19,306 nucleotides of DNA from RHKX01 sp035695265 (lineage in GTDB: Bacteria; Actinomycetota; Thermoleophilia; Solirubrobacterales; 70-9): the NCBI GenBank assembly GCA_035695265.1, contig DASSEM010000154.1, positions 1-19,306 of the forward strand, read 5' to 3'. Made by a program: the position numbers and the translations under genes. Numbering within the stretch: the stretch's first letter is position 1; every line of letters begins with the position of its first letter. This document shows, in pieces, positions 1 to 6,545 of this stretch. Below the pieces are notes generated by a model. It was given only the letters and a program-made list of their open reading frames with translations, ran no database searches and was not told the origin of the DNA.

Positions 1-1089
1 CAGCGCCCCGTCGGCATCCGGGTACTGAGTCCTGGTGCGGTTGTAGAAGCGGATCGTCTCGTTCGCCGGGAAGAGGTCGTCGGTGAACCCGCTCTCCATC
101 AGCATCGGCGCTGGTGGCACAGAATGGTCAATGGAATAGGAGGAATGGCGCTTGGTGAGCTCGTCGAGCATTGCCTGCGTCTCGGCCCCGTAGGGCTCAC
201 CGGCCTGAAGCCGCGATCGCCAGCCGACGAGGTCGGCCGTCGGGTCGCTCCCGATCGGCGCGTAGAAGCCCGGTGCGTTGAGGCCCGCGCCGTAGAGGGT
301 GTTGAAGTAGGACTGCTTCATGACCCCCGGGCGCCCGCGGTAGGGCGCGTCGGCGACGTAGTCGAGAGTGCTGCCGTTCGGGACCATCGAGTAGGCGAGA
401 TCGGTCCACGCCATGTACGGCGCCGTGGCCGCGATCCGCATCGGCTTGCCGCCCGGGCTCGTCCAGGGGACGAGGCTGTAGTCGAGGAGCATCTTGCGAT
501 TCTTGAGGGCGCCGAGGGCCATCGACATGCCGCCGCCGTACGAGCCACCGACCGCGCCGATGCGCTGCGGGTCGATCAGGTTCTCATCGGCGAGCAGGCC
601 CGCGAACTCCTGGGCGTCGCGCGGGTCGTACCGATTGTCGATCAGCCGCACGTATCCGCTCGCACAGCCGGCCGGGTCGGCCTCCCTCGAAGCCTGTGAC
701 CCGCACGACTCGCGAAAGCCGCGGTTGGTCATCGAGAAGGTGGCGTAGCCGCGCTCGAGCCAGGGTCGCATCGGCCCGAGTCCTGCCTTGACCCCGGCAT
801 AACCGTGAAACAACATCATCAGCGGGTAGGGACCGCTGCCGAATTCCGACTCGTCGGGAAGGGCGAAATTGACGTCGATCGGCACGCCGTCCACGGGCGA
901 GTCGACGGTGCTGCGCGGCGCGTCTGTGCAGAAGGTGATGCCGTCGGCCTGCACCGTGCAAGGGACCGGAGGCACGTTGTTGTTGAACACGCTGACCGGC
1001 GGCGCGGCCTGAGCCGCCGCCGGCGCCAGCAGCGCCCCCGCGACGACGAATGCGGACAGCAGCCTCCCCCGAGAAGACCGACCCTGCAA
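1..1089 (-). CDS. Secreted alpha/beta hydrolase (S15/CocE-like acyl hydrolase or peptidase), 3' end outside window
   Basis: Open from a TTG at 1089 to the window edge (363 codons seen, no stop). The start is chosen because a purine-rich GGGAGGAGAGGG lies just upstream and an in-frame TGA lies before it. Residues 1-28 form a Sec signal peptide (RSSRGR, a hydrophobic core, then AQA and probable cleavage). The mature part shows the oxyanion HG at residues 95-96 (LFHGYAG), the nucleophile elbow GGSYGGG with Ser183, and a candidate catalytic Asp at 337-338 in GFTDDLFPAN. The catalytic His would lie beyond the edge. The fold and the P-Y-M-A-W-T-D region resemble X-Pro dipeptidyl-peptidase (S15)/CocE-type hydrolases, so it probably cleaves an ester or peptide outside the membrane; the substrate cannot be told. 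It is divergent from the lipase at 1484. Confidence 0.82.
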   Translation of the reverse strand, partial: MQGRSSRGRLLSAFVVAGALLAPAAAQAAPPVSVFNNNVPPVPCTVQADGITFCTDAPRSTVDSPVDGVPIDVNFALPDESEFGSGPYPLMMLFHGYAGVKAGLGPMRPWLERGYATFSMTNRGFRESCGSQASREADPAGCASGYVRLIDNRYDPRDAQEFAGLLADENLIDPQRIGAVGGSYGGGMSMALGALKNRKMLLDYSLVPWTSPGGKPMRIAATAPYMAWTDLAYSMVPNGSTLDYVADAPYRGRPGVMKQSYFNTLYGAGLNAPGFYAPIGSDPTADLVGWRSRLQAGEPYGAETQAMLDELTKRHSSYSIDHSVPPAPMLMESGFTDDLFPANETIRFYNRTRTQYPDADGAL

Positions 1090-1230
1090 CCACCCTCTCC
1101 TCCCTCAACTTCACCGGACATCCGTACCGGCCGATCGAGCATAATGGCCCGCGGTCCCACTCGCGCTGTGGCTCGACGTGGGTTGCCCAGAGTCAACAGC
1201 CCTCGCGGTGCTGCTGGCCCGCTCCTCCAT

Positions 1231-1255
1231 CCAGCGACCTTCGACCCCCAGTCGA
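1231..1255 (-). repeat. Partial copy of tRNA-Pro(GGG), possible att remnant
   Basis: These 25 nt match 7783-7808 inside the tRNA-Pro(GGG) gene with a single 1-nt deletion in a run of three T (26 nt in the tRNA), in the same orientation. The matched part is the anticodon arm, the variable loop and the 5' strand of the T stem. Both flanks then diverge. Copies of tRNA segments lying downstream of the tRNA 3' side are the usual footprint of a tyrosine-recombinase integration, but no integrase gene is visible between the two copies. Confidence 0.6.
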
Positions 1256-1273
1256 CGTGGCGGGGGCGCAGAT

Positions 1274-1386
1274 CCGTCCCTACGGGTCCTCGCGCGTCCC
1301 ATGCGTCCGGGCTCAGAACTTCTTAGCCTCATCGGACGCATCGGTCGGTACTAGAGCGGTACCGCGAGTCCGAGAGGTACCGACCG
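1274..1386. repeat. Intergenic module copy A: phased CGTCCC repeats and nested inverted repeat
   Basis: CCGTCCC (1274-1280) and GCGTCCC (1294-1300) are followed by GCGTCC at 1303. Then CATCGGACG (1330-1338), five bases, and a 24-base block starting GTCGGTAC (1344). The block contains a perfect 10-bp palindrome GCGGTACCGC (1356-1365). The palindrome is enclosed by a perfect 10-bp inverted repeat, CGGTCGGTAC (1342-1351) and GTACCGACCG (1377-1386). CATCGGACG, the five-base spacing and the 24-base block (two mismatches) recur at 5142-5179. A protein-binding site or regulatory RNA structure is plausible; neither is proven. Confidence 0.6.
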
Positions 1387-1483
1387 TCCAGGCCGCCGGT
1401 CACCCGACCGACTGAGGCTCGCGACTCCCAGGCGGACCCGGGCCTTGCTACGGTCGGTTGGAAAGCTCGACGGAAGGATGGTC

Positions 1484-2818
1484 ATGGCCTGTAGTTGGGT
1501 GAGGTGGGGAATGTCGTCGATCTTGGCGGTGCTGTTGGTCCTCGCGGTCCAGACCGCGAGCGCCGAGGCGAAGCCGAAGAGCGCCACATCGCCAGTTCCG
1601 GTGATCTTCGTCCACGGCAACTCCGGCTCCGCGCAGCAGTTCGAGAGCAACGCGATGCGCTTCACGAGCAACGGCTACCCGCACGACCGGCTCTTCGTCT
1701 ACGAGTACGACACCTCCCCCGGGGTCAGCAACGATCCGGCGGTCGCGAACCTCGATGGCTTCATCGCCGACGTGCAGGCAAAGACCGGCGCCGAGCAGGT
1801 CGACATCCTCGCGCACTCGCGAGGAACGACCGTCATGCACACCTTCCTCGAGACGCCGGCGCGCGCCGATCAGGTCCGCCGCTACGTCAACTTTGATGGT
1901 CGCACGAGCGCGACCGGGCCGGGTGGCGTGCCGACCCTCGCCGTCTGGGGCGAGGGCGATCAGAGCCGCCGGATCGGGGGCGCCGAGAACGTCTATTTCC
2001 CGAGCAAGGCTCACACCGAGGTCACGACCTCGAGCGCAGCGTTCTCGCATGTCTACGAGTTCCTCAACGGTAAGGCCCCGAGGACGACTGAGGTCGTCCC
2101 CGAGCCCCCGGGCCAGGTGACCGTGGCCGGGCGCTCGGCCCTGTTCCCCTCGAACGAGGGCTACGAAGGGGCGGTACTGAGGATCTTCCGCGTCGATGCC
2201 GCGACGGGAGTCCGGGTCGATGGCCCGCTCTACGTCAAGAAGCTCGGGGCCGATGGCTCCTTCGGCCCGGTCAAGGTGAACGGGCGCAAGCACTACGAGT
2301 TCGTCGTCTCGAAGGAGGGCGCGTCGACGATCCACAACTACCCCGAACCGTTCGAGCGCGATGATCACTTCTACCGGGTGCTGACGGCGCCGTTACTGGC
2401 ACCGTTCATCGAGACCGGCCCGGGCCACACCGCGATCGCAGTGACGCGAATGCGCGAGTTCTGGGGCGATCAGGGACCGGCGCTGGACGACCGGCTCGAG
2501 TTCGACGGCAACAACGTGCTCACCCCCACGATCGCGCCGCGTGCCCGCCGGGTCCTCGCCGTGTTCAACTTCGATGCCGGATCGGACGGTCTGACGGACA
2601 CGAGCGCCTCACTGTTCCCGTTCAGCGTGCTGTCCTTCCTCACCGGCGTCGACAACTACCTGCCGGCAAGCCCCGACGCAAGCGGCACGATCGCGGTCGA
2701 AGAGACGATGCGCGAGCCCGGCGGCCAGCAGGTGACGACCAACGTCCCCAACTGGCCCTCCTCAGAGCACACCGTCTCGGTGTACTTCAAGGACTACGCG
2801 GCGAAGAGCTTTCCCTAG
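1484..2818 (+). CDS. Secreted triacylglycerol lipase, AFL-like (alpha/beta hydrolase plus C-terminal lipase domain)
   Basis: 444 aa. The ATG at 1484 is chosen because GGAAGG (1472-1477) sits 6 nt before it; a TTG at 1445 and ATG at 1478 are in frame but worse placed. Residues 1-27 are a signal peptide ending ASA. The hydrolase domain covers about residues 37-185: oxyanion loop VHGNSG (43-48), nucleophile Ser112 in AHSRG, likely Asp138 in NFDGR and His177 in SKAHTEV. From about residue 190 the protein follows the C-terminal lipid-binding domain of the Archaeoglobus fulgidus lipase AFL, with recognisable blocks YEFLNG, PEPFERDDHFYR, LAVFNFDAGSDGLTD and the closing STVSVYF-like strand. The likely reaction is ester hydrolysis of long-chain lipids outside the cell. 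The elbow has Ala instead of the usual Gly before HS, as seen in some lipases. No tight plus-strand partner follows. Confidence 0.87.
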   Translation: MACSWVRWGMSSILAVLLVLAVQTASAEAKPKSATSPVPVIFVHGNSGSAQQFESNAMRFTSNGYPHDRLFVYEYDTSPGVSNDPAVANLDGFIADVQAKTGAEQVDILAHSRGTTVMHTFLETPARADQVRRYVNFDGRTSATGPGGVPTLAVWGEGDQSRRIGGAENVYFPSKAHTEVTTSSAAFSHVYEFLNGKAPRTTEVVPEPPGQVTVAGRSALFPSNEGYEGAVLRIFRVDAATGVRVDGPLYVKKLGADGSFGPVKVNGRKHYEFVVSKEGASTIHNYPEPFERDDHFYRVLTAPLLAPFIETGPGHTAIAVTRMREFWGDQGPALDDRLEFDGNNVLTPTIAPRARRVLAVFNFDAGSDGLTDTSASLFPFSVLSFLTGVDNYLPASPDASGTIAVEETMREPGGQQVTTNVPNWPSSEHTVSVYFKDYAAKSFP

Positions 2819-2822
2819 CCGG

Positions 2823-2978
2823 TCAGCGGCGCTCGCGTCGGTCACCTGGGCGTCGAACTCCTGCTGATCGGCCCATCGCCGCCTGCTGCGCCTTTGCTTG
2901 GGCGAGCGTCCGCTCGCGCATGCCGTCGTGCTGGGCGTTCAGATAGACGAGCACGCCGAGGAACGGTACGACGATGAT
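2823..2978 (-). pseudogene. Remnant of a PLDc_N/SHOCT-type small membrane protein
   Basis: Directly after the stop of the SpoIIAA-like gene, the minus strand reads a membrane stretch IIVVPFLGVLVYL followed by an amphipathic stretch (N-A-Q-H-D-G-M-R-E-R-T-L-A-Q-A-K-A-Q-Q-A-A). This is the pattern of actinobacterial proteins with a phospholipase-D-nuclease N-terminal segment and a SHOCT tail. The expected continuation DQQEFDAQV is present only after a frame change near 2876. There is no start codon or full first helix upstream, and no SHOCT motif downstream before the lipase end at 2818. Seen: the two frame-separated pieces. Inferred: a gene truncated at both ends and frameshifted. Confidence 0.55.
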
Positions 2979-2981
2979 CGA

Positions 2982-3347
2982 TCATCCGTCAGCGGCCCAT
3001 TGCTTGGCCGCTTCGAGCTCGGCAAGACGAAAGGCCCGAGCTTGTCCGGGCATGAGAACGCTGAAGATCTTGACCGCCGGTCCCGCCCATTTGGCATCGG
3101 TGACGATCGCGATCCGCTCGAACGAGGCGGGATGGCGCCCGCCGAGCTTGACGTCCTCCCAGACGGCCTCCCCTTCGTAGTCGTCGAACTCGTGGCCGAG
3201 CATGTAGACGAGTCGGACCTTGCCGTGCTCTGCGATCGCCGTTTCGATGGCGGGCACGAGCACGTTCTCGTAGTCCTCCCTCTCGACATCGTCGATGGCT
3301 TCGAAACCGAGGACCCCCGGTGGCATGTCGCTAAGCAGTCGGATCAT
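2982..3347 (-). CDS. SpoIIAA-like (STAS/SEC14-type) domain protein
   Basis: 121 aa, close to the usual length of the SpoIIAA-like family (PF11964). The diagnostic run is visible: GFEAIDDVEREDYENVLVP near the N-terminus, then HGKVRLVYMLG, WEDVKLGGRHPASFERIAIVTD and a C-terminal LAELEAAKQW helix. The family has a single STAS/SEC14-like fold; its role is poorly defined and it has no known catalytic residues. The ATG at 3347 lies 9 nt after the stop of the MFS exporter, so the two are almost certainly one transcript. The ribosome site is weak (GGGTG), which fits translation re-initiation after the MFS stop. Downstream lies only a gene remnant. Confidence 0.85.
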   Translation of the reverse strand: MIRLLSDMPPGVLGFEAIDDVEREDYENVLVPAIETAIAEHGKVRLVYMLGHEFDDYEGEAVWEDVKLGGRHPASFERIAIVTDAKWAGPAVKIFSVLMPGQARAFRLAELEAAKQWAADG

Positions 3348-3356
3348 GGGCGCACC

Positions 3357-4985
3357 CTATATCTCTCGCGGAGTCTCCGCCTCGGCTTCGGGTTCCGACA
3401 TCGATTGCCGATCCGGCAGTCGCACGATGCGGAACCCGAGGACGAGACCGATCAACGCCGCCAGCAACGGAACGAGCAACGCGATCTGGAGGGCCCGCGG
3501 CCTGACATCGGTGTTGATCGAAACGATCTCCTCGCGCACGTCGTCGGGCTGACCAGCCAGCAGCTCCTCGAGTTGCGAGTTGCTCATCACCTGAGCGTCG
3601 TCTTCGAGCACGGTGGAGACCTGTTGCGTCTCGGTCGGGTCGAGGACCGTGCTGGATTCAGCCTCATCGGTGAAGCCGATCGAGATGGCGGCGAGCAGCA
3701 CCGCTCCGGCGAGCGCGAGGCCAAGTGAGAGACCGAAGGAGCCCGTCGCCGAGTTGACGCCGGAGGCCTCGCCGACGCGCTCCTCGGAGATCGGTGACAG
3801 CGTGTAATTGTTGAGCTGGGAGACGAGCAATCCGAGCCCGCAGCCGCCAAGGATCAGCGGCAACACCAGGGACCAGCCCGTGTCGGCGCGAGGGACGATC
3901 GGGATCAGGACGGCCATCGCCGCCAGCAACAGGACGAAACCGACGAGGATGAGGACGCTGGGGCGTCGTTTGCCGGCGCGCTTGCCGGCGATCAGCGCGA
4001 CGACGAACATCGTCAGCGAAAGCGGCGCCAGCGTCAGGCCCGCCTCCATCGCGTTGTATTCGAGGACCATCTGCAGGTAGATCGGCAGCGCGATCAGAAG
4101 GCCACCGAGGGCAACCTGCTGGAGGATGCCCTGAGAGATCCCGAAGCTGAAGGCCCTCGATCCGAACAGGTGTGGGTCGAGGAGGGCCGGCCGATTCCGG
4201 CGCCCCTGGCGCAGAAGCCAGAACACCAGCAGCACCAGGGCGGCGAGGCCGACGACCATCAGCGCGCCTACGGACTCCCCGCTCTCCTGCCAGGCGAGGA
4301 TGCCGAGCACCAGGCCGCCCATGCCGACAACGGACAGCGCCGCGCCGACCAGATCGATGCCCCGCTCGCCGGTGTACCGCACGTCGCGCAGCAGCTTCCG
4401 GCTGCCGAAGAGTACGACGACGATGATGACCGCCTCGAGCGCGAAGCCGACCCGCCAGGACAGGTAGGTCGTGAGGAAGCCGCCCAGGAGCGGCCCGATC
4501 GCGGCCGCGATCGCGGCCGAAGCGCCGACCAGAGCGTACGCCTGCGCCTGTGCCTTGCCCGCGAAGTTTCCGTGGATCAGGGACTGCATCGCCGGCAGGT
4601 AGAGCGAAGCGCCGAGACCGCCGACGACGGCCCAGACGACGATGATCGGAGCGAGGCTCTGCGCGAAGACCATCGCGAGCGCCCCGGAGGTGTACATGAG
4701 CAGACCGACGTTGTAGGCGCGCTTGCGTCCGAAGAGGTCGCCGAGCTTGCTCCCGATCAGGATGAACGCGGCGGAGACGAGGGCCTCGATCGCGATCGCC
4801 GATTGCACTCCGCTGACGGTGGTGTCGAGATCCCGAACGACTGCCGAGATCGAGACGTTCATCAGCGATGTGTCGACGACGAACACGAACATCGCCATCG
4901 CCAGCAGGAGAGCCAGCGATCGCCCGCTTCGACCCCCCTCCGCCTTGGTTCCTCCAGCCGCCTGGATGCCACGCCGGGGGACCAC
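3357..4985 (-). CDS. DHA2-family MFS drug:proton antiporter (EmrB/QacA-like), 14 TM
   Basis: 542 aa from a GTG at 4985; the ribosome site is not obvious, so the exact start is uncertain. The protein has the 14-helix DHA2 pattern: helix 1 motif D1 (VDTSLMNVSISAV), the loop 2-3 motif A (GSKLGDLFGRKRAYNVG), and motif C in helix 5 (GASAAIAAAIGPLLGGF), typical of proton-coupled exporters. A large polar loop of about 65 residues (TDEAESS through INTDVRPR) separates the last two helices, as in many actinobacterial members. Expected role: proton-driven efflux of lipophilic cations or other toxic compounds across the inner membrane. It is co-transcribed with the SpoIIAA-like gene. Its upstream gap carries a copy of the sequence module also found upstream of the hydrolase at 1089. 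No local TetR/MarR regulator gene is present. Confidence 0.9.
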   Translation of the reverse strand: MVPRRGIQAAGGTKAEGGRSGRSLALLLAMAMFVFVVDTSLMNVSISAVVRDLDTTVSGVQSAIAIEALVSAAFILIGSKLGDLFGRKRAYNVGLLMYTSGALAMVFAQSLAPIIVVWAVVGGLGASLYLPAMQSLIHGNFAGKAQAQAYALVGASAAIAAAIGPLLGGFLTTYLSWRVGFALEAVIIVVVLFGSRKLLRDVRYTGERGIDLVGAALSVVGMGGLVLGILAWQESGESVGALMVVGLAALVLLVFWLLRQGRRNRPALLDPHLFGSRAFSFGISQGILQQVALGGLLIALPIYLQMVLEYNAMEAGLTLAPLSLTMFVVALIAGKRAGKRRPSVLILVGFVLLLAAMAVLIPIVPRADTGWSLVLPLILGGCGLGLLVSQLNNYTLSPISEERVGEASGVNSATGSFGLSLGLALAGAVLLAAISIGFTDEAESSTVLDPTETQQVSTVLEDDAQVMSNSQLEELLAGQPDDVREEIVSINTDVRPRALQIALLVPLLAALIGLVLGFRIVRLPDRQSMSEPEAEAETPREI

Positions 4986-5085
4986 AGTCGGAAGGATTAT
5001 GGGCCGCTCATCGGCGAACGTCGGGGGGAGGCGCGCAACTTCTTCTCTCTGCGGTGGTACTGCGAGCCGTCCACTATCGGCCGAT

Positions 5086-5179
5086 GCGTCCCTGGGCGTC
5101 CCATGCGTCCCCTGTGTCTCCAGTCATGGAATCCCCGGACACATCGGACGGAGCAGTCGGTACCAGAGCGGTATCGCGA
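5086..5179. repeat. Intergenic module copy B: three phased GCGTCCC repeats plus GGTAC block
   Basis: GCGTCCC occurs at 5086-5092, 5096-5102 and 5105-5111, spaced 10 and 9 bp, about one helical turn. CATCGGACG follows at 5142-5150, then five bases and GTCGGTACCAGAGCGGTA (5156-5173) running into TCGCGA. Copy A (1330-1367) has the same blocks in the same order and orientation; the gap between the repeats and CATCGGACG is 10 bp longer here. Both copies lie upstream of minus-strand genes (hydrolase at 1089, MFS at 4985), so a shared operator or promoter element is a reasonable inference. Confidence 0.55.
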
Positions 5180-5369
5180 TGGCCATCGGCCGCAGACCTG
5201 CCTTGCATGAAAGCGGTGCTTCTGCAGCCACCACGCTGCCCGGCGACAAGTAGATGGTGAGCATCTCGCCGCCATCGCCCCGCGCATCTGCACGGCTGAC
5301 GGCGGGGCCGCGGCTCGACGGATGGCCTACGAGGCTCGAGCGTTCTTCTCTTCGCCGTCGCATGGGGCA

Positions 5370-5389
5370 CCGGCCCGCCGCGCGGCCGG
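5370..5389 (-). terminator. GC-rich hairpin after the oxidase paralogue
   Basis: A 6-bp perfect stem CCGGCC / GGCCGG (5370-5375 with 5384-5389) and an 8-nt loop lie 5 nt beyond the stop at 5395. No T-run follows, so it is at most a weak or factor-assisted terminator. Confidence 0.35.
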
Positions 5390-5394
5390 CCCGT

Positions 5395-6531
5395 TCACGC
5401 CCGCACAAGCGCGCCCGGGTCGAGCTTGCGGTGGTTGTCGACCCCAGCGATGGCGAGGTTGGTCTCGAGCTCGGCGAGGAGCGTGCGGAGCACGTGCCTG
5501 ACACCGTCCTCCCCCGCGAGGCCCAAGCCGTGCACATACGGGCGGCCGATGAGCACGGCCTCGGCCCCCAGGGCCAGCGCCCGGTAGACATCGGGCCCCG
5601 TGCGGACGCCCGAGCCGAACAGGACAGCGACCTTCCCGCCGATCGAGTCCACGACCCTCGGCAGGCGGTCGATCGTCCCTTCCGGGCGGCGACCGCGGCG
5701 CCCGCGCTCATTCGAGACGACGATGCCGTCGAAGCCGCGACGGACCGCCATCCGCGCGGCCTGCACGCTCTGGACCCCGCTGAGGACGATCGGTCCGTCC
5801 CAGGCCCTGCGGACCTTTGCGAGCGCCCCCCAGCGCTCCCCGGGTTGGGGGGCCGAGAGCACGAGGTGCGTGCACCCCGCCGCCTTCGCGCGCACGAGCG
5901 TCGTTTCCAGATCGCGGCCGTTCCCGTCCGGCCAGTCCAGGCCGAACCACCGTGACCCCTGAGGCGCGGCTGCGGCGACGGCCTCGACCGGCCGACTCGA
6001 TCGTGAGGAGTGGACGTACGTGAGATCCAGGCCCGCAGCCGCCCGCGCGCTCGCAAGCTCGCCGTCGGGGTGCGCCAGGGTCTGTCGTCCAACCGGACCG
6101 AGGATGACCGGGGCCGGCATCCAGACGCCGAGTACTTTTGTGCTGATGTCGCGGTCGTCACGGTCGATGAACATTCGCGGAACGATCCGCCATTCACGAA
6201 GCGCCCGCGTGTTCGCCAGCACGGCGGCTGCGCCGCCCGCCGAGGCAAGCAGATACCGGCGGGCTTTCGAGGACAGCACCTTCGCCGCGACTGCCTCGAG
6301 GTCGAACAGGTTCGTGGTGAAGATCGGCTCCACGCCCGCGGTCATCCCGCTGATGTAGATCTCGGACTGGTAGACGCCGTAGGGGGAGGTCGGGCCGACC
6401 GGGGGCGACGGCGCAGTGGGCGCGGGGGCGGGCCCCGACTGCGCCCCGGCGAGCGTGGGCGGCGTGAGGACGGTCGCTGCGGCAGCCGCAGCGGCGCCGC
6501 CGAGGAACTGGCGACGAGTGCTCTCGGACAT
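5395..6531 (-). CDS. Tat-exported FMN-dependent 2-hydroxy-acid oxidase paralogue with degenerate active site
   Basis: 378 aa from the ATG at 6531 (GGAG 7 nt upstream); an ATG at 6549 overlapping the previous stop is an alternative without a ribosome site. Residues 1-31 are a Tat signal: STRRQFLGG, an alanine-rich core, then AGA. The rest aligns with FMN_dh proteins (QSEIYISGM, WRIVPRMF, GRQTLAHPDGELASARAA, VRTGPDVYRALALGAEAVLIGRPYVHGL) and with the neighbour at 6546-7748. Relative to that neighbour, the catalytic Tyr is Asp199 (FGLDW), the Lys is Ser251 (LSGVQS) and the active-site His is Glu275 (SNERG). About 65 residues holding the LLGWRP and ANYTSDPVF region are missing. Seen: no frameshift, full-length reading. 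Inferred: a tandem duplicate that kept the barrel and export signal but not the usual chemistry. FMN binding is uncertain. Confidence 0.82.
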   Translation of the reverse strand: MSESTRRQFLGGAAAAAAATVLTPPTLAGAQSGPAPAPTAPSPPVGPTSPYGVYQSEIYISGMTAGVEPIFTTNLFDLEAVAAKVLSSKARRYLLASAGGAAAVLANTRALREWRIVPRMFIDRDDRDISTKVLGVWMPAPVILGPVGRQTLAHPDGELASARAAAGLDLTYVHSSRSSRPVEAVAAAAPQGSRWFGLDWPDGNGRDLETTLVRAKAAGCTHLVLSAPQPGERWGALAKVRRAWDGPIVLSGVQSVQAARMAVRRGFDGIVVSNERGRRGRRPEGTIDRLPRVVDSIGGKVAVLFGSGVRTGPDVYRALALGAEAVLIGRPYVHGLGLAGEDGVRHVLRTLLAELETNLAIAGVDNHRKLDPGALVRA

Positions 6532-6545
6532 GTCGGTGCTCCGAT

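Larger units (their letters stand above)
1090..1483. other. Divergent intergenic region with tRNA-Pro copy and structured repeat
   Basis: No credible gene is seen in these 394 bases; the short open frames on both strands lack homology and ribosome sites. The region separates two divergent secreted-hydrolase genes and should hold both promoters. It contains a 25-nt tRNA-Pro-like segment (1231-1255), GCGTCCC-type short repeats (1274-1308) and a nested inverted repeat (1342-1386), each listed separately. Confidence 0.6.
4986..5394. other. Intergenic region upstream of the MFS exporter
   Basis: 409 bases without a recognisable gene. It carries module copy B (5086-5179), three helically phased GCGTCCC repeats, and a GC-rich hairpin (5370-5389) just after the stop of the oxidase paralogue. 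The rest (5180-5369) gives short open frames on both strands that I cannot match to any family. Confidence 0.6.

Noticed and set aside
584..1114. 176-aa minus-strand frame over the first gene
   Set aside because: Arg-rich out-of-phase shadow; the hydrolase frame shows a signal peptide, the HG loop and GGSYG.
4170..5210. 346-aa plus-strand frame opposite the MFS exporter
   Set aside because: Shadow frame in GC-rich DNA; very polar, low-complexity composition and no family signal, while the minus strand shows clear MFS motifs.
6303..6314. CGAACAGGTTCG as a further LexA-like site
   Set aside because: The spacer is 2 nt instead of 4 and it lies inside the coding sequence of the oxidase paralogue.
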